Positions 36,503 to 51,010 of a stretch of 64,000 nt of DNA are shown here, one piece after another. The stretch is from assembly GCA_036172665.1 (NCBI GenBank), contig CM069873.1, positions 41,200,001 to 41,264,000 of the forward strand, read 5' to 3'. Position 1 is the stretch's first letter, and each line of letters begins with the position of its first letter. Under the pieces are notes generated by a model that was given only the letters and a program-made list of their open reading frames with translations, did not search any database and had not been told where the DNA came from. The translations under genes and the position numbers were made by a program. Source of the DNA: Prosopocoilus inquinatus. Its lineage: Eukaryota; Arthropoda; Insecta; Coleoptera; Lucanidae.

Positions 36503-38892
36503 GTCAAATAACATAGTAGATAAGTAAGGATCGATTAGATACATCACAGGAACAACGCTAATACGTGTTGTTTCGTTCAAAATTATTTCCAGCTTCTGCT
36601 GCGTCCGAGAACATTGTATCTCACATCAGAGTTACTGGAGTCCATTCAAACGTCAAATAACATGATAGATGAGTAAGGATCGATTAGATACATCACAGGA
36701 ACAACGCTAATGCGTGTTGTTTCATTTAAAACTATTTCCAGCTTCTGCTGCGTCCGAAAATTTCGTATCTCACATTAGAGTTACTGGAGTCCATCGAAAC
36801 GTCAAATAACATGATAGATGAGTAAGGATCGATTAGATACATCACAGGAACAACGCTAATGCGTGTTGTTTCATTTAAAACTATTTCCAGCTTCTGCTGC
36901 GTCCGAAAATTTCGTATCTCACATCAGAGTTACTGGAGTCCATCGAAACGTCAAATAACATAGTAGATAAGTAAGGATCGATTAGATACATCACAGGAAC
37001 AACGCTAATACGTGTTGTTTCGTTCAAAATTATTTCCAGCTTCTGCTGCGTCCGAGAACATTGTATCTCACATCAGAGTTACTGGAGTCCATTCAAACGT
37101 CAAATAACATGATAGATGAGTAAGGATCGATTAGATACATCACAGGAACAACGCTAATGCGTGTTGTTTCATTTAAAACTATTTCCAGCTTCTGCTGCGT
37201 CCGAAAATTTCGTATCTCACATCAGAGTTACTGGAGTCCATCGAAACGTCAAATAACATAGTAGATAAGTAAGGATCGATTAGATACAGCACAGGAACAA
37301 CACTAATGCGTGTTGTTTCGTTTAAAACTATTTCCAGCTCCTGCTGCGTCCAAAAACTTCGTATCTCACATCAGAGTTACTAGAGTCCATCGAAACGTCA
37401 AATAACATGATAGATGAGTAAGGATCGATTAGATACATCACAGGAACAACGCTAATACGTGTTGTTTCGTTTAAAACTATTTCCAGCTTCTGCTGCGTCC
37501 GAAAATTTCGTATCTCACATTAGAGTTATTGGAGTCCATCGAAACGTCAAATAACATAGTAGCTAAATGAGGATCGATTAGATACATCACAGGAACAACG
37601 CTAATACGTGTTGTTTCGTTCAAAACTATTTCCAGCTTCTGCTGCGTCCGAAAACTTTGTATCTCACATCAGAGTTACTGGAGTCCATCGAAACGCCAAA
37701 TAACATGATAGATAAGTAAGGATCGATTAGATACATCACAGGAACAACGCTAATGCGTGTTGTTTCGTTTAAAACTATCTCCAGCTTCTGCTGCGTCCGA
37801 AAACTTTGTATCTCACATCAGAGCTACTGGAGTCCATCCAAACGTCAGATAACATGATAGATAAGTAAGGATCGATTAGATACATCACAGGAACAACGCT
37901 AATACGTGTTGTTTCGTTCAAAACTATTTCCAGCTTCTGCTGCGTCCGAGAACTTTGTATCTCACATCAGAGTTACTGGAGTCCATCCAAACGTCAAATA
38001 ACATGATAGATAAGTAAGGATCGATTAGATACATCACAGGAACAACGCTAATACGTGTTGTTTCGTTCAAAACTATTTCCAGCTTCTGCTGCGTCCGAGA
38101 ACTTTTTATCTCACATCAGAGTTACTGGAGTGCATCCAAACGTCAAATAACATGATAGATGAGTAAGGATCGATTAGATACATCACAGGAACAACGCTAA
38201 TGCGTGTTGTTTCATTTAAAACTATTTCCAGCTTCTGCTGCGTCCGAAAATTTCGTATCTCACATCAGAGTTACTGGAGTCCATCGAAACGTCAAATAAC
38301 ATAGTAGATAAGTAAGGATCGATTAGATACATCACAGGAACAACGCTAATACGTGTTGTTTCGTTCAAAACTATTTACAGCTTCTGCTGCGTCCGAGAAC
38401 ATTGTATCTCACATCAGAGTTACTGGAATCCATTCAAACGTCAAATAACATGATAGATGAGTAAGGATCGATTAGATACATCACAGGAACAACGCTAATG
38501 CGTGTTGTTTCGTTTAAAACTATTTCTAGCTTCAGCTGCGCCCGAGAACTTCGTATCTCACATCGAAGTTACTGGAGTCCATCGAAACGCCAAATAACAT
38601 GATAAATGAGTAAGGATCGATTAGATACATCACAGGAACAACGCTAATGCGTGTTGTTTCGTTTAAAACTATTTCCAGCTTCTGCTGCGTCCGAAAATTT
38701 CGTATCTCACATTAGAGTTACTGGAGTCCATCGAAACGTCAAATAACATGATAGATGAGTAAGGATCGATTAGATACATCACAGGAACAACGCTAATACG
38801 TGCTGTTTCATTTAAAACTATTTCCAGCTTCAACTGCGTCCGAGAACTTCGTATCTCACATCAAAGTTACTGGAGTTCATCGAAACGCCAAA
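36503..38892. repeat. Second copy of the 27.3-30.6 kb block, with a 447-bp duplication
   Basis: GTTCAAAATT occurs at 36,575 and 37,022, a 447-bp (3-monomer) spacing, giving one extra three-monomer repeat. From there the block follows 27.6-30.5 kb. TATTTACAGC (38,372) lies 8348 bp from its partner at 30,024. It is present once here but twice at 28-30 kb, so the 1043-bp duplication is missing from this copy. Confidence 0.76.
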
Positions 38893-41800
38893 TAACATGA
38901 TAGATGAGTAAGGATCGATTAGATACATCAAAGGAACAACGCTAATGCGTGTTGTTTCATTTAAAACTATTTCCAGCTTCAGCTGGGTCCGAGAACTTCG
39001 TATCTCACTTCAGAGTTGCTGGAGCCCATCCAAACGTCAAATAACATGATAGATGAGTAAGGATCGATTACATTCATCACAGGAACTACGCTAATACGTG
39101 TTGTTTCTTTCAAAACTATTTCCAGCTTCTGCTGCGTCCGAGAACTTTTTATCTCACATCAGAGATACGGGAGTGCATCCAAACGTCAAATAACATGATA
39201 GATGAGTAAGGATCGATTAGATACATCACAGGAACAACGCTAATGCGTGTTGTTGCATTTAAAACTATTTCCAACTTCTGCTGCGTCCGAAAATTTCGTA
39301 TATCACATCAGAGTTGCTGGAGTCCATCGAAACGCCAAATAACATGATAAATGAGTAAGGATCGATTAGATACATCACAGGAACAACGCTAATGCGTGTT
39401 GTTTCGTTTAAAACTATTTCCAGCTTCTGCTGCGTCCGAAAATTTCGTATCTCACATTAGAGTTACTGGAGTCCATCGAAACGTCAAATAACATGATAGA
39501 TGAGTAAGGATCGATTAGATACATCACAGGAACAACGCTAATGCGTGCTGTTTCATTTAACACTATTTCGAGCTTCTGCTGCGTCCGAAAATTTCGTATC
39601 TCACATCAGAGTTACTGGAGTCCATCGAAACGTCAAATAACATAGTAGATAAGTAAGGATCGATTAGATACAGCACAGGAACAACACTAATGCGTGTTGT
39701 TTCGTTTAAAACTATTTCCAGCTTCTGCTGCGTCCGAGAACTTTGTATCTCACATCAGAGCTACTGGAGTCCATCCAAACGTCAGATAACATGATAGATA
39801 AGTAAGGATCGATTAGATACATCACAGGAACAACGCTAATACGTGTTGTTTCGTTAAAAACTATTTCCAGCTTCTGCTGCGTCCGAGAATTTTGTATCTC
39901 ACATCAGAGTTACTGGAGTCCATCCAAACGTCAAATAACATGATAGATGAGTAAGGATCGATTAGATACATCACAGGAACAACGCTAATACGTGTTGTTT
40001 CGTTTAAAACTATTTCCAGCTTCTGCTGCGTCCGAAAATTTCGTATCTCACATTAGAGTTACTGGAGTCCATCGAAACGTCAAATAACATAGTAGCTAAG
40101 TAAGGATCGATTAGATACATCACAGGAACAACGCTAATACGTGTTGTTTCGTTTAAAACTATTTCCAGCTCCTGATGCGTCCAAAAACTTCGTATCTCAC
40201 ATCAGAGTTACTGGAGTCCATCGAAACGTCAAATAACATAGTAGATAAGTAAGGATCGATTAGATACAGCACAGGAACAACACTAATGCGTGTTGTTTCG
40301 TTTAAAACTATTTCCAGGTTCTGCTGCGTCCGAAAACTTTGTATCTCACATCAGAGTTACTGGAGACCATCCAAACGTCAAATAACATGATAGATAAGTA
40401 AGGATCGATTAGATACATCACAGGAACAACGCTAATACGTGTTGTTTCGTTTAAAACTATTTCCAGCTTCTGCTGCGTCCGAGAACTTTGTATCTCACAT
40501 CAGAGCTACTGGAGTCCATCCAAACGTCAGATAACATGATAGATAAGTAAGGATCGATTAGATACATCACAGGAACAACACTAATACGTGTTGTTTCGTT
40601 AAAAACTATTTCCAGCTTCTGCTGCGTCCGAGAATTTTGTATCTCACATCAGAGTTACTGGAGTCCATCCAAACGTCAAATAACATGATAGATGAGTAAG
40701 GATCGATTAGATACATCACAGGAACAACGCTAATACGTGTTGTTTCGTTTAAAACTATTTCCAGCTTCTGCTGCGTCCGAAAATTTCGTATCTCACATTA
40801 GAGTTACTGGAGTCCATCGAAACGTCAAATAACATAGTAGCTAAGTAAGGATCGATTAGATACATCACAGGAACAACGCTAATACGTGTTGTTTCGTTTA
40901 GAACTATTTCCAGCTCCTGATGCGTCCAAAAACTTCGTATCTCACATCAGAGTTACTGGAGTCCATCGAAACGTCAAATAACATAGTAGATAAGTAAGGA
41001 TCGATTAGATACATCACAGGAACAACGCTAATACGTGTTGTTTCGTTCAAAACTATTTCCAGGTTCTGCTGCGTCCGAAAACTTTGTTTGTATCTCACAT
41101 CAGAGTTACTGGAGACCATCCAAACGTCAAATAACATGATAGATAAGTAAGGATCGATTAGATACATCACAGGAACAACGCTAACACGTGTTGTTTCGTT
41201 CAAAACTATTTCCAGCTTCTGCTGCGTCCGAAAATTTCGTATCTCACATTAGAGTTACTGGAGTCCATCGAAACGTCAAATAACATAGTAGCTTAGTAAG
41301 GATCGATTAGATACATCACAGGAACAACACTAATGCGTGCTGTTTCGTTTAAAACTATTTCCAGCTCCTGCTGCGTCCAAAAACTTCGTATCTCACATCA
41401 GAGTTACTAGAGTCCATCGAAACGTCAAATAACATGATAGATGAGTAAGGATCGATTAGATACATCACAGGAACAACGCTAATACGTGTTGTTTCGTTCA
41501 AAACTATTTCCAGCTTCTGCTGCGTCCGAAAACTTTGTATCTCACATCAGAGTTACTGGAGTCCATCCAAACGTCAAATAACATGATAGATAAGTAAGGA
41601 TCGATTAGATACATCACAGGAACAACGCTAATACGTGTTGTTTCGTTCAAAACTATTTCCAGCTTCTGCTGCGTCCGAGAACTTTGTATCTCACCTCAGA
41701 GTTACTGGAGTGCATCCAAACGTCAAATAACATGATAGATGAGCATGGATAGATTAGATACATCACAGGAACAACGCTAATGCGTGTTGTTTCATTTAAA

Positions 41801-43007
41801 ACTATTTCCAGCTTCTGCTGCGTCCGAAAATTTCGAATCTCACATCAGAGTTACTGGAGTCCATCGAAACGTCAAATAACATAGTAGATAAGTAAGGATC
41901 GATTAGATACATCACAGGAACAACGCTAATACGTGTTGTTTCGTTCAAAACTATTTCCAGCTTCTGCTGCGTCCGAGAACATTGTATCTCACATCAGAGT
42001 TACTGGAGTCCATTCAAACGTCAAATAACATGATAGATGAGTAAGGATCGATTAGATACATCACAGGAACAACGCTAATGCGTGTTGTTTCGTTTAAAAC
42101 TATTTCTAGCTTCAGCTGCGCCCGAGAACTTCGTATCTCACATCAAAGTTACTGGAGTCCATCGAAACGCCAAATAACATGATAAATGAGTAAGGATCGA
42201 TTAGATACATCACAGGAACAGCGCTAATGCGTGTTGTTTCGTTTAAAACTATTTCCAGCTTCTGCTGCGTCCGAAAATTTCGTATCTCACATTAGAGTTA
42301 CTGGAGTCCATCGAAACGTCAAATAACATAGTAGCTAAGTAAGGATCGATTAGATACATCACAGGAACAACGCTAATACGTGCTGTTTCATTTAAAACTA
42401 TTTCCAGCTTCAACTGCGTCCGAGAACTTCGTATCTCACATCAAAGTTACTGGAGTTCATCGAAACGCCAAATAACATGATAGATGAGTAAGGATCGATT
42501 AGATACATCACAGAAACAACGCTAATGCGTGTTGTTTCATTTAAAACTATTTCCAGCTTCAGCTGGGTCCGAGAACTTCGTATCTCACTTCAGAGTTGCT
42601 GGAGCCCATCCAAACGTCAAATAACATGATAGATGAGTATGGATCGATTACATTTATCACAGGAACTACGATAATACGTGTTGTTTCGTTTAAAACTATT
42701 TCCAGTTTCTGCTGCGTCCGAAAACGTCGTATCTCACATCAGAGTTACTGGAGTCCATCGAAACGTCAAATAACATGATAGATAAGTAAGGATCGATTAG
42801 ATACAGCACAGGAACAACACTAATGCGTGTTGTTTCGTTTAAAACTATTTCCAGCTCCTGCTGCGTCCAAAACCTTCGTATCTCACATCAGAGTTACTAG
42901 AGTCCATCGAAACGTCAAATAACATGATAGATGAGTAAGGATCGATTAGATACATCACAGGAACAACGCTAATACGTGTTGTTTCGTTTAAAACTATTTC
43001 CAGCTTC
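38893..43007. repeat. 4.1-kb block, second copy
   Basis: Partner of 31,588-35,702 at an offset of 7305 bp. It carries the same TTTCTTTC, TTAACACTATTTCG, 4-bp insertion, GAGCATGG, CAGCGCTAATG and GAGTATGGATCG markers in the same order. Its right part (from 40,397) is also the left end of the 12.5-kb tandem duplication. Confidence 0.83.
40979..41131. repeat. 153-bp monomer with 4-bp insertion, second of three
   Basis: Same extra TTTG as at 33.78 kb, 7305 bp downstream, flanked by the same neighbours. It is a copy of the same event and not an independent insertion. A 99-codon minus-strand open frame at 40,904-41,203 results from the restored frame. Confidence 0.93.
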
Positions 43008-46000
43008 GGCTGCGTCCGAAAATTTCGTATCTCACATTAGAGTTATTGGAGTCCATCGAAACGTCAAATAACATAGAAGCTAAATAAGGATCGATTAGAT
43101 ACATCACAGGAACAACGCTAATACGTGTTGTTTCGTTCAAAACTATTTCCAGCTTCTGCTGCGTCCGAAAACTTTGTATCTCACATCAGAGTTACTGGAG
43201 TCCATCGAAACGCCAAATAACATGATAGATGAGTAAGGATCGATTAGATACATCACAGGAACAACGCTAATGCGTGTTGTTTCGTTTAAAACTATCTCCA
43301 GCTTCTGCTGCGTCCGAAAACTTTGTATCTCACATCAGAGTTACTGGAGTCCATCCAAACGTCAGATAACATGATAGATAAGTAAGGATCGATTAGATAC
43401 ATCACAGGAACAACGCTAATACTTGTTGTTTCGTTCAAAACTATTTCCAGCTTCTGCTGCGTCCGAGAACTTTGTATCTCACATCAGAGTTACTGGAGTC
43501 CATCCAAACGTCAAATAACATGATAGATGAGTAAGAATCGATTAGATACATCACAGGAACAACGCTAATACGTGTTGTTTCATTTAAAACTTTTTCCAGC
43601 TTCAGCTGCGTCCGAGAACTTCGTATCTCACATCAAAGTTACTGGAGTCCATCGAAACGCCAAATAACATGATAGATGAGTAAGGATCGATTAGATACAT
43701 CACAGGAACAATGCTAATGCGTGTTGTTTCGTTTCAAACTATTTCCAGCTTCTGCTGCGTCCGAAAATTTCGTATCTCACATTAGAGTTACTGGAGTCCA
43801 TCGAAACGTCAAATAACATGATAGATGAGTAAGGATCGATTAGATACATCACAGGAACAACGCTAATGCGTGTTGTTTCATTTAAAACTATTTCCAGCTT
43901 CTGCTGCGTCCGAAAATTTCGTATCTCACATCAGAGTTACTGGAGTCCATCGAAACGTCAAATAACATAGTAGATAAGTAAGGATCGATTAGATACATCA
44001 CAGGAACAACGCTAATACGTGTTGTTTCGTTCAAAATTATTTCCAGCTTCTGCTGCGTCCGAGAACATTGTATCTCACATCAGAGTTACTGGAGTCCATT
44101 CAAACGTCAAATAACATGATAGATGAGTAAGGATCGATTAGATACATCACAGGAACAACGCTAATGCGTGTTGTTTCATTTAAAACTATTTCCAGCTTCT
44201 GCTGCGTCCGAAAATTTCGTATCTCACATCAGAGTTACTGGAGTCCATCGAAACGTCAAATAACATAGTAGATAAGTAAGGATCGATTAGATACAGCACA
44301 GGAACAACACTAATGCGTGTTATTTCGTTTAAAACTATTTCCAGCTCCTGCTTCGTCCAAAAACTTCGTATCTCACATCAGAGTTACTAGAGTCCATCGA
44401 AACGTCAAATAACATGATAGATGAGTAAGGATCGATTAGATACATCACAGGAACAACGCTAATACGTGTTGTTTCGTTTAAAACTATTTCCAGCTTCTGC
44501 TGCGTCCGAAAATTTCGTATCTCACATTAGAGTTATTGGAGTCCATCGAAACGTCAAATAACATAGTAGCTAAATAAGGATCGATTAGATACATCACAGG
44601 AACAACGCTAACACGTGTTGTTTCGTTTAAAACTATTTCCAGCTCCTGATGCGTCCAAAAACTTCGTATCTCACATCAGAGTTACTGGAGTCCATCGAAA
44701 CGTCAAATAACATAGTAGATAAGTAAGGATCGATTAGATACATCACAGGAACAACGCTAATACGTGTTGTTTCGTTCAAAACTATTTCCAGCTTCTGCTG
44801 CGTCCGAAAACTTTGTATCTCACATCAGAGTTACTGGAGACCATCCAAACGTCAAATAACATGATAGATAAGTAAGGATCGATTAGATACATCACAGGAA
44901 CAACGCTAACACGTGTTGTTTCCTTCAAAACTATTTCCAGCTTCTGCTGCGTCCGAAAATTTCGTATCTCACATTAGAGTTACTGGAGTCCATCGAAACG
45001 TCAAATAACATAGTAGCTTAGTAAGGATCGATTAGATACATCACAGGAACAACACTAATGCGTGCTGTTTCGTTTAAAACTATTTCCAGCTCCTGCTGCG
45101 TCCGAGAACTTTGTATCTCACCTCAGAGTTACTGGAGTGCATCCAAACGTCAAATAACATGATAGATGAGCATGGATAGATTAGATACATCACAGGAACA
45201 ACGCTAATGCGTGTTGTTTCATTTAAAACTATTTCCAGCTTCTGCTGCGTCCGAAAATTTCGAATCTCACATCAGAGTTACTGGAGTCCATCGAAACGTC
45301 AAATAACATAGTAGATAAGTAAGGATCGATTAGATACATCACAGGAACAACGCTAATACGTGTTGTTTCGTTCAAAACTATTTCCAGCTTCTGCTGCGTC
45401 CGAAAACTTTGTATCTCACATCAGAGTTACTGGAGACCATCCAAACGTCAAATAACATGATAGATAAGTAAGGATCGATTAGATACATCACAGGAACAAC
45501 GCTAACACGTGTTGTTTCCTTCAAAACTATTTCCAGCTTCTGCTGCGTCCGAAAATTTCGTATCTCACATTAGAGTTACTGGAGTCCATCGAAACGTCAA
45601 ATAACATAGTAGCTTAGTAAGGATCGATTAGATACATCACAGGAACAACACTAATGCGTGCTGTTTCGTTTAAAACTATTTCCAGCTCCTGCTGCGTCCG
45701 AGAACTTTGTATCTCACCTCAGAGTTACTGGAGTGCATCCAAACGTCAAATAACATGATAGATGAGCATGGATAGATTAGATACATCACAGGAACAACGC
45801 TAATGCGTGTTGTTTCATTTAAAACTATTTCCAGCTTCTGCTGCGTCCGAAAATTTCGAATCTCACATCAGAGTTACTGGAGTCCATCGAAACGTCAAAT
45901 AACATAGTAGATAAGTAAGGATCGATTAGATACATCACAGGAACAACGCTAATACGTGTTGTTTCGTTCAAAACTATTTCCAGCTTCTGCTGCGTCCGAG

Positions 46001-47285
46001 AACATTGTATCTCACATCAGAGTTACTGGAGTCCATTCAAACGTCAAATAACATGATAGATGAGTAAGGATCGATTAGATACATCACAGGAACAACGCTA
46101 ATGCGTGTTGTTTCGTTTAAAACTATCTCCAGCTTCTGCTGCGTCCGAAAACTTTGTATCTCACATCAGAGTTACTGGAGTCCATCCAAACGTCAAATAA
46201 CATGATAGATAAGTAAGGATCGATTAGATACATCACAGGAACAACGCTAATACGTGTTGTTTCGTTCAAAACTATTTCCAGCTTCTGCTGCGTCCGAGAA
46301 CTTTGTATCTCACCTCAGAGTTACTGGAGTGCATCCAAACGTCAAATAACATGATAGATGAGCATGGATAGATTAGATACATCACAGGAACAACGCTAAT
46401 GCGTGTTGTTTCATTTAAAACTATTTCCAGCTTCTGCTGCGTCCGAAAATTTCGAATCTCACATCAGAGTTACTGGAGTCCATCGAAACGTCAAATAACA
46501 TAGTAGATAAGTAAGGATCGATTAGATACATCACAGGAACAACGCTAATACGTGTTGTTTCGTTCAAAACTATTTCCAGCTTCTGCTGCGTCCGAGAACA
46601 TTGTATCTCACATCAGAGTTACTGGAGTCCATTCAAACGTCAAATAACATGATAGATGAGTAAGGATCGATTAGATACATCACAGGAACAACGCTAATGC
46701 GTGTTGTTTCGTTTAAAACTATTTCTAGCTTCAGCTGCGCCCGAGAACTTCGTATCTCACATCAAAGTTACTGGAGTCCATCGAAACGCCAAATAACATG
46801 ATAAATGAGTAAGGATCGATTAGATACATCACAGGAACAGCGCTAATGCGTGTTGTTTCGTTTAAAACTATTTCCAGCTTCTGCTGCGTCCGAAAATTTC
46901 GTATCTCACATTAGAGTTACTGGAGTCCATCGAAACGTCAAATAACATGATAGATGAGTAAGGATCGATTAGATACATCACGGAAACAACGCTAATGCGT
47001 GTTGTTTCATTTAAAACTATTTCCAGCTTCAACTGCGTCCGAGAACTTCGTATCTCACATCAAAGTTACTGGAGTTCATCGAAACGCCAAATAACATGAT
47101 AGATGAGTAAGGATCGATTAGATACATCACAGAAACAACGCTAATGCGTGATGTTTCATTTAAAACTATTTCCAGCTTCAGCTGGGTCCGAGAACTCCGT
47201 ATCTCACTTCAGAGTTGCTGGAGCACATCCAAACGTCAAATAACATGATAGATGAGTAAGGATCGATTACATTTATCACAGGAAC
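42650..47285. repeat. Complex unit delimited by the TACGATAATACG monomer, 31 monomers
   Basis: One monomer type with ACATTTATCACAGGAACTAC and GATAATACG marks unit boundaries. TACGAT falls at 27,014, 35,362, 42,667, 47,286, 51,011, 55,187, 59,806 and 63,380. Spacings are 56 monomers+4 bp, 49+4 bp, 31, 25, 28+4 bp, 31 and 24 monomers less 2 bp. These are large units of unequal size that share a common head (about 2.1 kb of 43.0-45.1 kb is repeated at 47.6-49.7 kb) and differ in how much of the tail is present. Confidence 0.72.
44808..46720. repeat. 596-bp (4-monomer) repeats, two full and one partial copy
   Basis: Copies 44,808-45,403 and 45,404-45,999. GAGCATGG appears three times at 596-bp spacing (CATGG at 45,171, 45,767 and 46,363), and CTAACACG with TTTCCTTC twice (44,906 and 45,502). 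A hybrid monomer joins CTCCTGCTG to GAGAACTTTG and CACCTCAGAG in the first two. The third copy matches only from the GAGAACTTTG part onward. Confidence 0.85.
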
Positions 47286-50200
47286 TACGATAATACGTGT
47301 TGTTTCGTTTAAAACTATTTCCAGTTTCTGCTGCGTCCGAAAACGTCGTATCTCACATCAGTGTTACTGGAGTCCATCGAAACGTCAAATAACATGATAG
47401 ATAAGTAAGGATCGATTAGATACAGCACAGGAACAACACTAATGCGTGTTGTTTCGTTTAAAACTATTTCCAGCTCCTGCTGCGTCCAAAACCTTCGTAT
47501 CTCACATCAGAGTTACTAGAATCCATCGAAACGTCAAATAACATGATAGATGAGTAAGGATCGATTAGATACATCACAGGAACAACGCTAATACGTGTTG
47601 TTTCGTTTAAAACTATTTCCAGCTTCGGCTGCGTCCGAAAATTTCGTATCTCACATTAGAGTTATTGGAGTCCATCGAAACGTCAAATAACATAGAAGCT
47701 AAATAAGGATCGATTAGATACATCACAGGAACAACGCTAATACGTGTTGTTTCGTTCAAAACTATTTCCAGCTTCTGCTGCGTCCGAAAACTTTGTATCT
47801 CACATCAGAGTTACTGGAGTCCATCGAAACGCCAAATAACATGATAGATGAGTAAGGATCGATTAGATACATCACAGGAACAACGCTAATGCGTGTTGTT
47901 TCGTTTAAAACTATCTCCAGCTTCTGCTGCGTCCGAAAACTTTGTATCTCACATCAGAGTTACTGGAGTCCATCCAAACGTCAGATAACATGATAGATAA
48001 GTAAGGATCGATTAGATACATCACAGGAACAACGCTAATACTTGTTGTTTCGTTCAAAACTATTTCCAGCTTCTGCTGCGTCCGAGAACTTTGTATCTCA
48101 CATCAGAGTTACTGGAGTCCATCCAAACGTCAAATAACATGATAGATGAGTAAGAATCGATTAGATACATCACAGGAACAACGCTAATACGTGTTGTTTC
48201 ATTTAAAACTTTTTCCAGCTTCAGCTGCGTCCGAGAACTTCGTATCTCACATCAAAGTTACTGGAGTCCATCGAAACGCCAAATAACATGATAGATGAGT
48301 AAGGATCGATTAGATACATCACAGGAACAATGCTAATGCGTGTTGTTTCGTTTCAAACTATTTCCAGCTTCTGCTGCGTCCGAAAATTTCGTATCTCACA
48401 TTAGAGTTACTGGAGTCCATCGAAACGTCAAATAACATGATAGATGAGTAAGAATCGATTAGATACATCACAGGAACAACGCTAATGCGTGTTGTTTCAT
48501 TTAAAACTATTTCCAGCTTCTGCTGCGTCCGAAAATTTCGTATCTCACATCAGAGTTACTGGAGTCCATCGAAACGTCAAATAACATAGTAGATAAGTAA
48601 GGATCGATTAGATACATCACAGGAACAACGCTAATACGTGTTGTTTCGTTCAAAATTATTTCCAGCTTCTGCTGCGTCCGAGAACATTGTATCTCACATC
48701 AGAGTTACTGGAGTCCATTCAAACGTCAAATAACATGATAGATGAGTAAGGATCGATTAGATACATCACAGGAACAACGCTAATGCGTGTTGTTTCATTT
48801 AAAACTATTTCCAGCTTCTGCTGCGTCCGAAAATTTCGTATCTCACATCAGAGTTACTGGAGTCCATCGAAACGTCAAATAACATAGTAGATAAGTAAGG
48901 ATCGATTAGATACAGCACAGGAACAACACTAATGCGTGTTATTTCGTTTAAAACTATTTCCAGCTCCTGCTGCGTCCAAAAACTTCGTATCTCACATCAG
49001 AGTTACTAGAGTCCATCGAAACGTCAAATAACATGATAGATGAGTAAGGATCGATTAGATACATCACAGGAACAACGCTAATACGTGTTGTTTCGTTTAA
49101 AACTATTTCCAGCTTCTGCTGCGTCCGAAAATTTCGTATCTCACATTAGAGTTATTGGAGTCCATCGAAACGTCAAATAACATAGTAGCTAAATAAGGAT
49201 CGATTAGATACATCACAGGAACAACGCTAATACGTGTTGTTTCGTTTAAAACTATTTCCAGCTCCTGATGCGTCCAAAAACTTCGTATCTCACATCAGAG
49301 TTACTGGAGTCCATCGAAACGTCAAATAACATAGTAGATAAGTAAGGATCGATTAGATACATCACAGGAACAACGCTAATACGTGTTGTTTCGTTCAAAA
49401 CTATTTCCAGCTTCTGCTGCGTCCGAAAACTTTGTATCTCACATCAGAGTTACTGGAGACCATCCAAACGTCAAATAACATGATAGATAAGTAAGGATCG
49501 ATTAGATACATCACAGGAACAACGCTAACACGTGTTGTTTCCTTCAAAACTATTTCCAGCTTCTGCTGCGTCCGAAAATTTCGTATCTCACATTAGAGAT
49601 ACTGGAGTCCATCGAAACGTCAAATAACATAGTAGCTTAGTAAGGATCGATTAGATACATCACAGGAACAACACTAATGCGTGCTGTTTCGTTTAAAACT
49701 ATTTCCAGCTCCTGCTGCGTCCAAAAACTTCGTATCTCACGTCAGAGTTACTAGAGTCCATCGAAACGTCAAATAACATGATAGATGAGTAAGGATCGAT
49801 TAGATACATCACAGGAACAACGCTAATACGTGTTGTTTCGTTCAAAACTATTTCCAGCTTCTGCTGCGTCCGAGAACTTTTTATCTCACATCAGAGTTAC
49901 TGGAGTGCATCCAAACGTCTAATAACATGATAGATGAGTAAGGATCGATTAGATACATCACAGGAACAACGCTAATGCGTATTGTTTCATTTAAAACTAT
50001 TTCCAGCTTCTGCTGCGTCCGAAAATTTCGTATCTCACATCAGAGTTACTGGAGTCCATCGAAACGTCAAATAACATAGTAGATAAGTAAGGATCGATTA
50101 GATACATCACAGGAACAACGCTAATACGTGTTGTTTCGTTCAAAACTATTTCCAGCTTCTGCTGCGTCCGAGAACATTTTATCTCACATCAGAGTTACTG

Positions 50201-51010
50201 GAATCCATTCAAACGTCAAATAACATGATAGATGAGTAAGGATCGATTAGATACATCACAGGAACAACGCTAATGCGTGTTGTTTCGTTTAAAACTATTT
50301 CTAGCTTCAGCTGCGCCCGAGAACTTCGTATCTCACATCAAAGTTATTGGAGTCCATCGAAACGCCAAATAACATGATAAATGAGTAAGGATCGATTAGA
50401 TACATCACAGGAACAACGCTAATACGTGTTGTTTCGTTCAAAACTATTTCCAGCTTCTGCTGCGTCCGAGAACATTGTATCTCACATCAGAGTTACTGGA
50501 GTCCATTCAAACGTCAAATAACATGATAGATGAGTAAGGATCGATTAGATACATCACAGGAACAACGCTAATGCGTGTTGTTTCGTTTAAAACTATTTCC
50601 AGCTTCTGCTGCGTCCGAAAATTTCGTATCTCACATTAGAGTTACTGGAGTCCATCGAAACGTCAAATAACATAGTAGCTAAGTAAGGATCGATTAGATA
50701 CATCACAGGAACAACGCTAATACGTGCTGTTTCATTTAAAACTATTTCCAGCTTCAACTGCGTCCGAGAACTTCGTATCTCACATCAAAGTTACTGGAGT
50801 TCATCGAAACGCCAAATAACATGATAGATGAGTAAGGATCGATTAGATACATCACAGAAACAACGCTAATGCGTGTTGTTTCATTTAAAACTATTTCCAG
50901 CTTCAGCTGGGTCCGAGAACTTCGTATCTCACTTCAGAGTTGCTGGAGCCCATCCAAACGTCAAATAACATGACAGATGAGTAAGGATCGATTACATTTA
51001 TCACAGGAAC
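47286..51010. repeat. Complex unit, 25 monomers
   Basis: Shares its first part with the preceding unit at an offset of 4619 bp (CTTCGGCTG, ACTTGTTG, GTAAGAATCG, ACTTTTTCC, AACAATGC and GTTATTTCG markers in order). It diverges near 49,711, where CTCCTGCTGCGTCC continues AAAAACTTCG instead of GAGAACTTTG. Private changes include GCGTATTG at 49,978 and GTTATTGG near 50,343. Confidence 0.72.
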
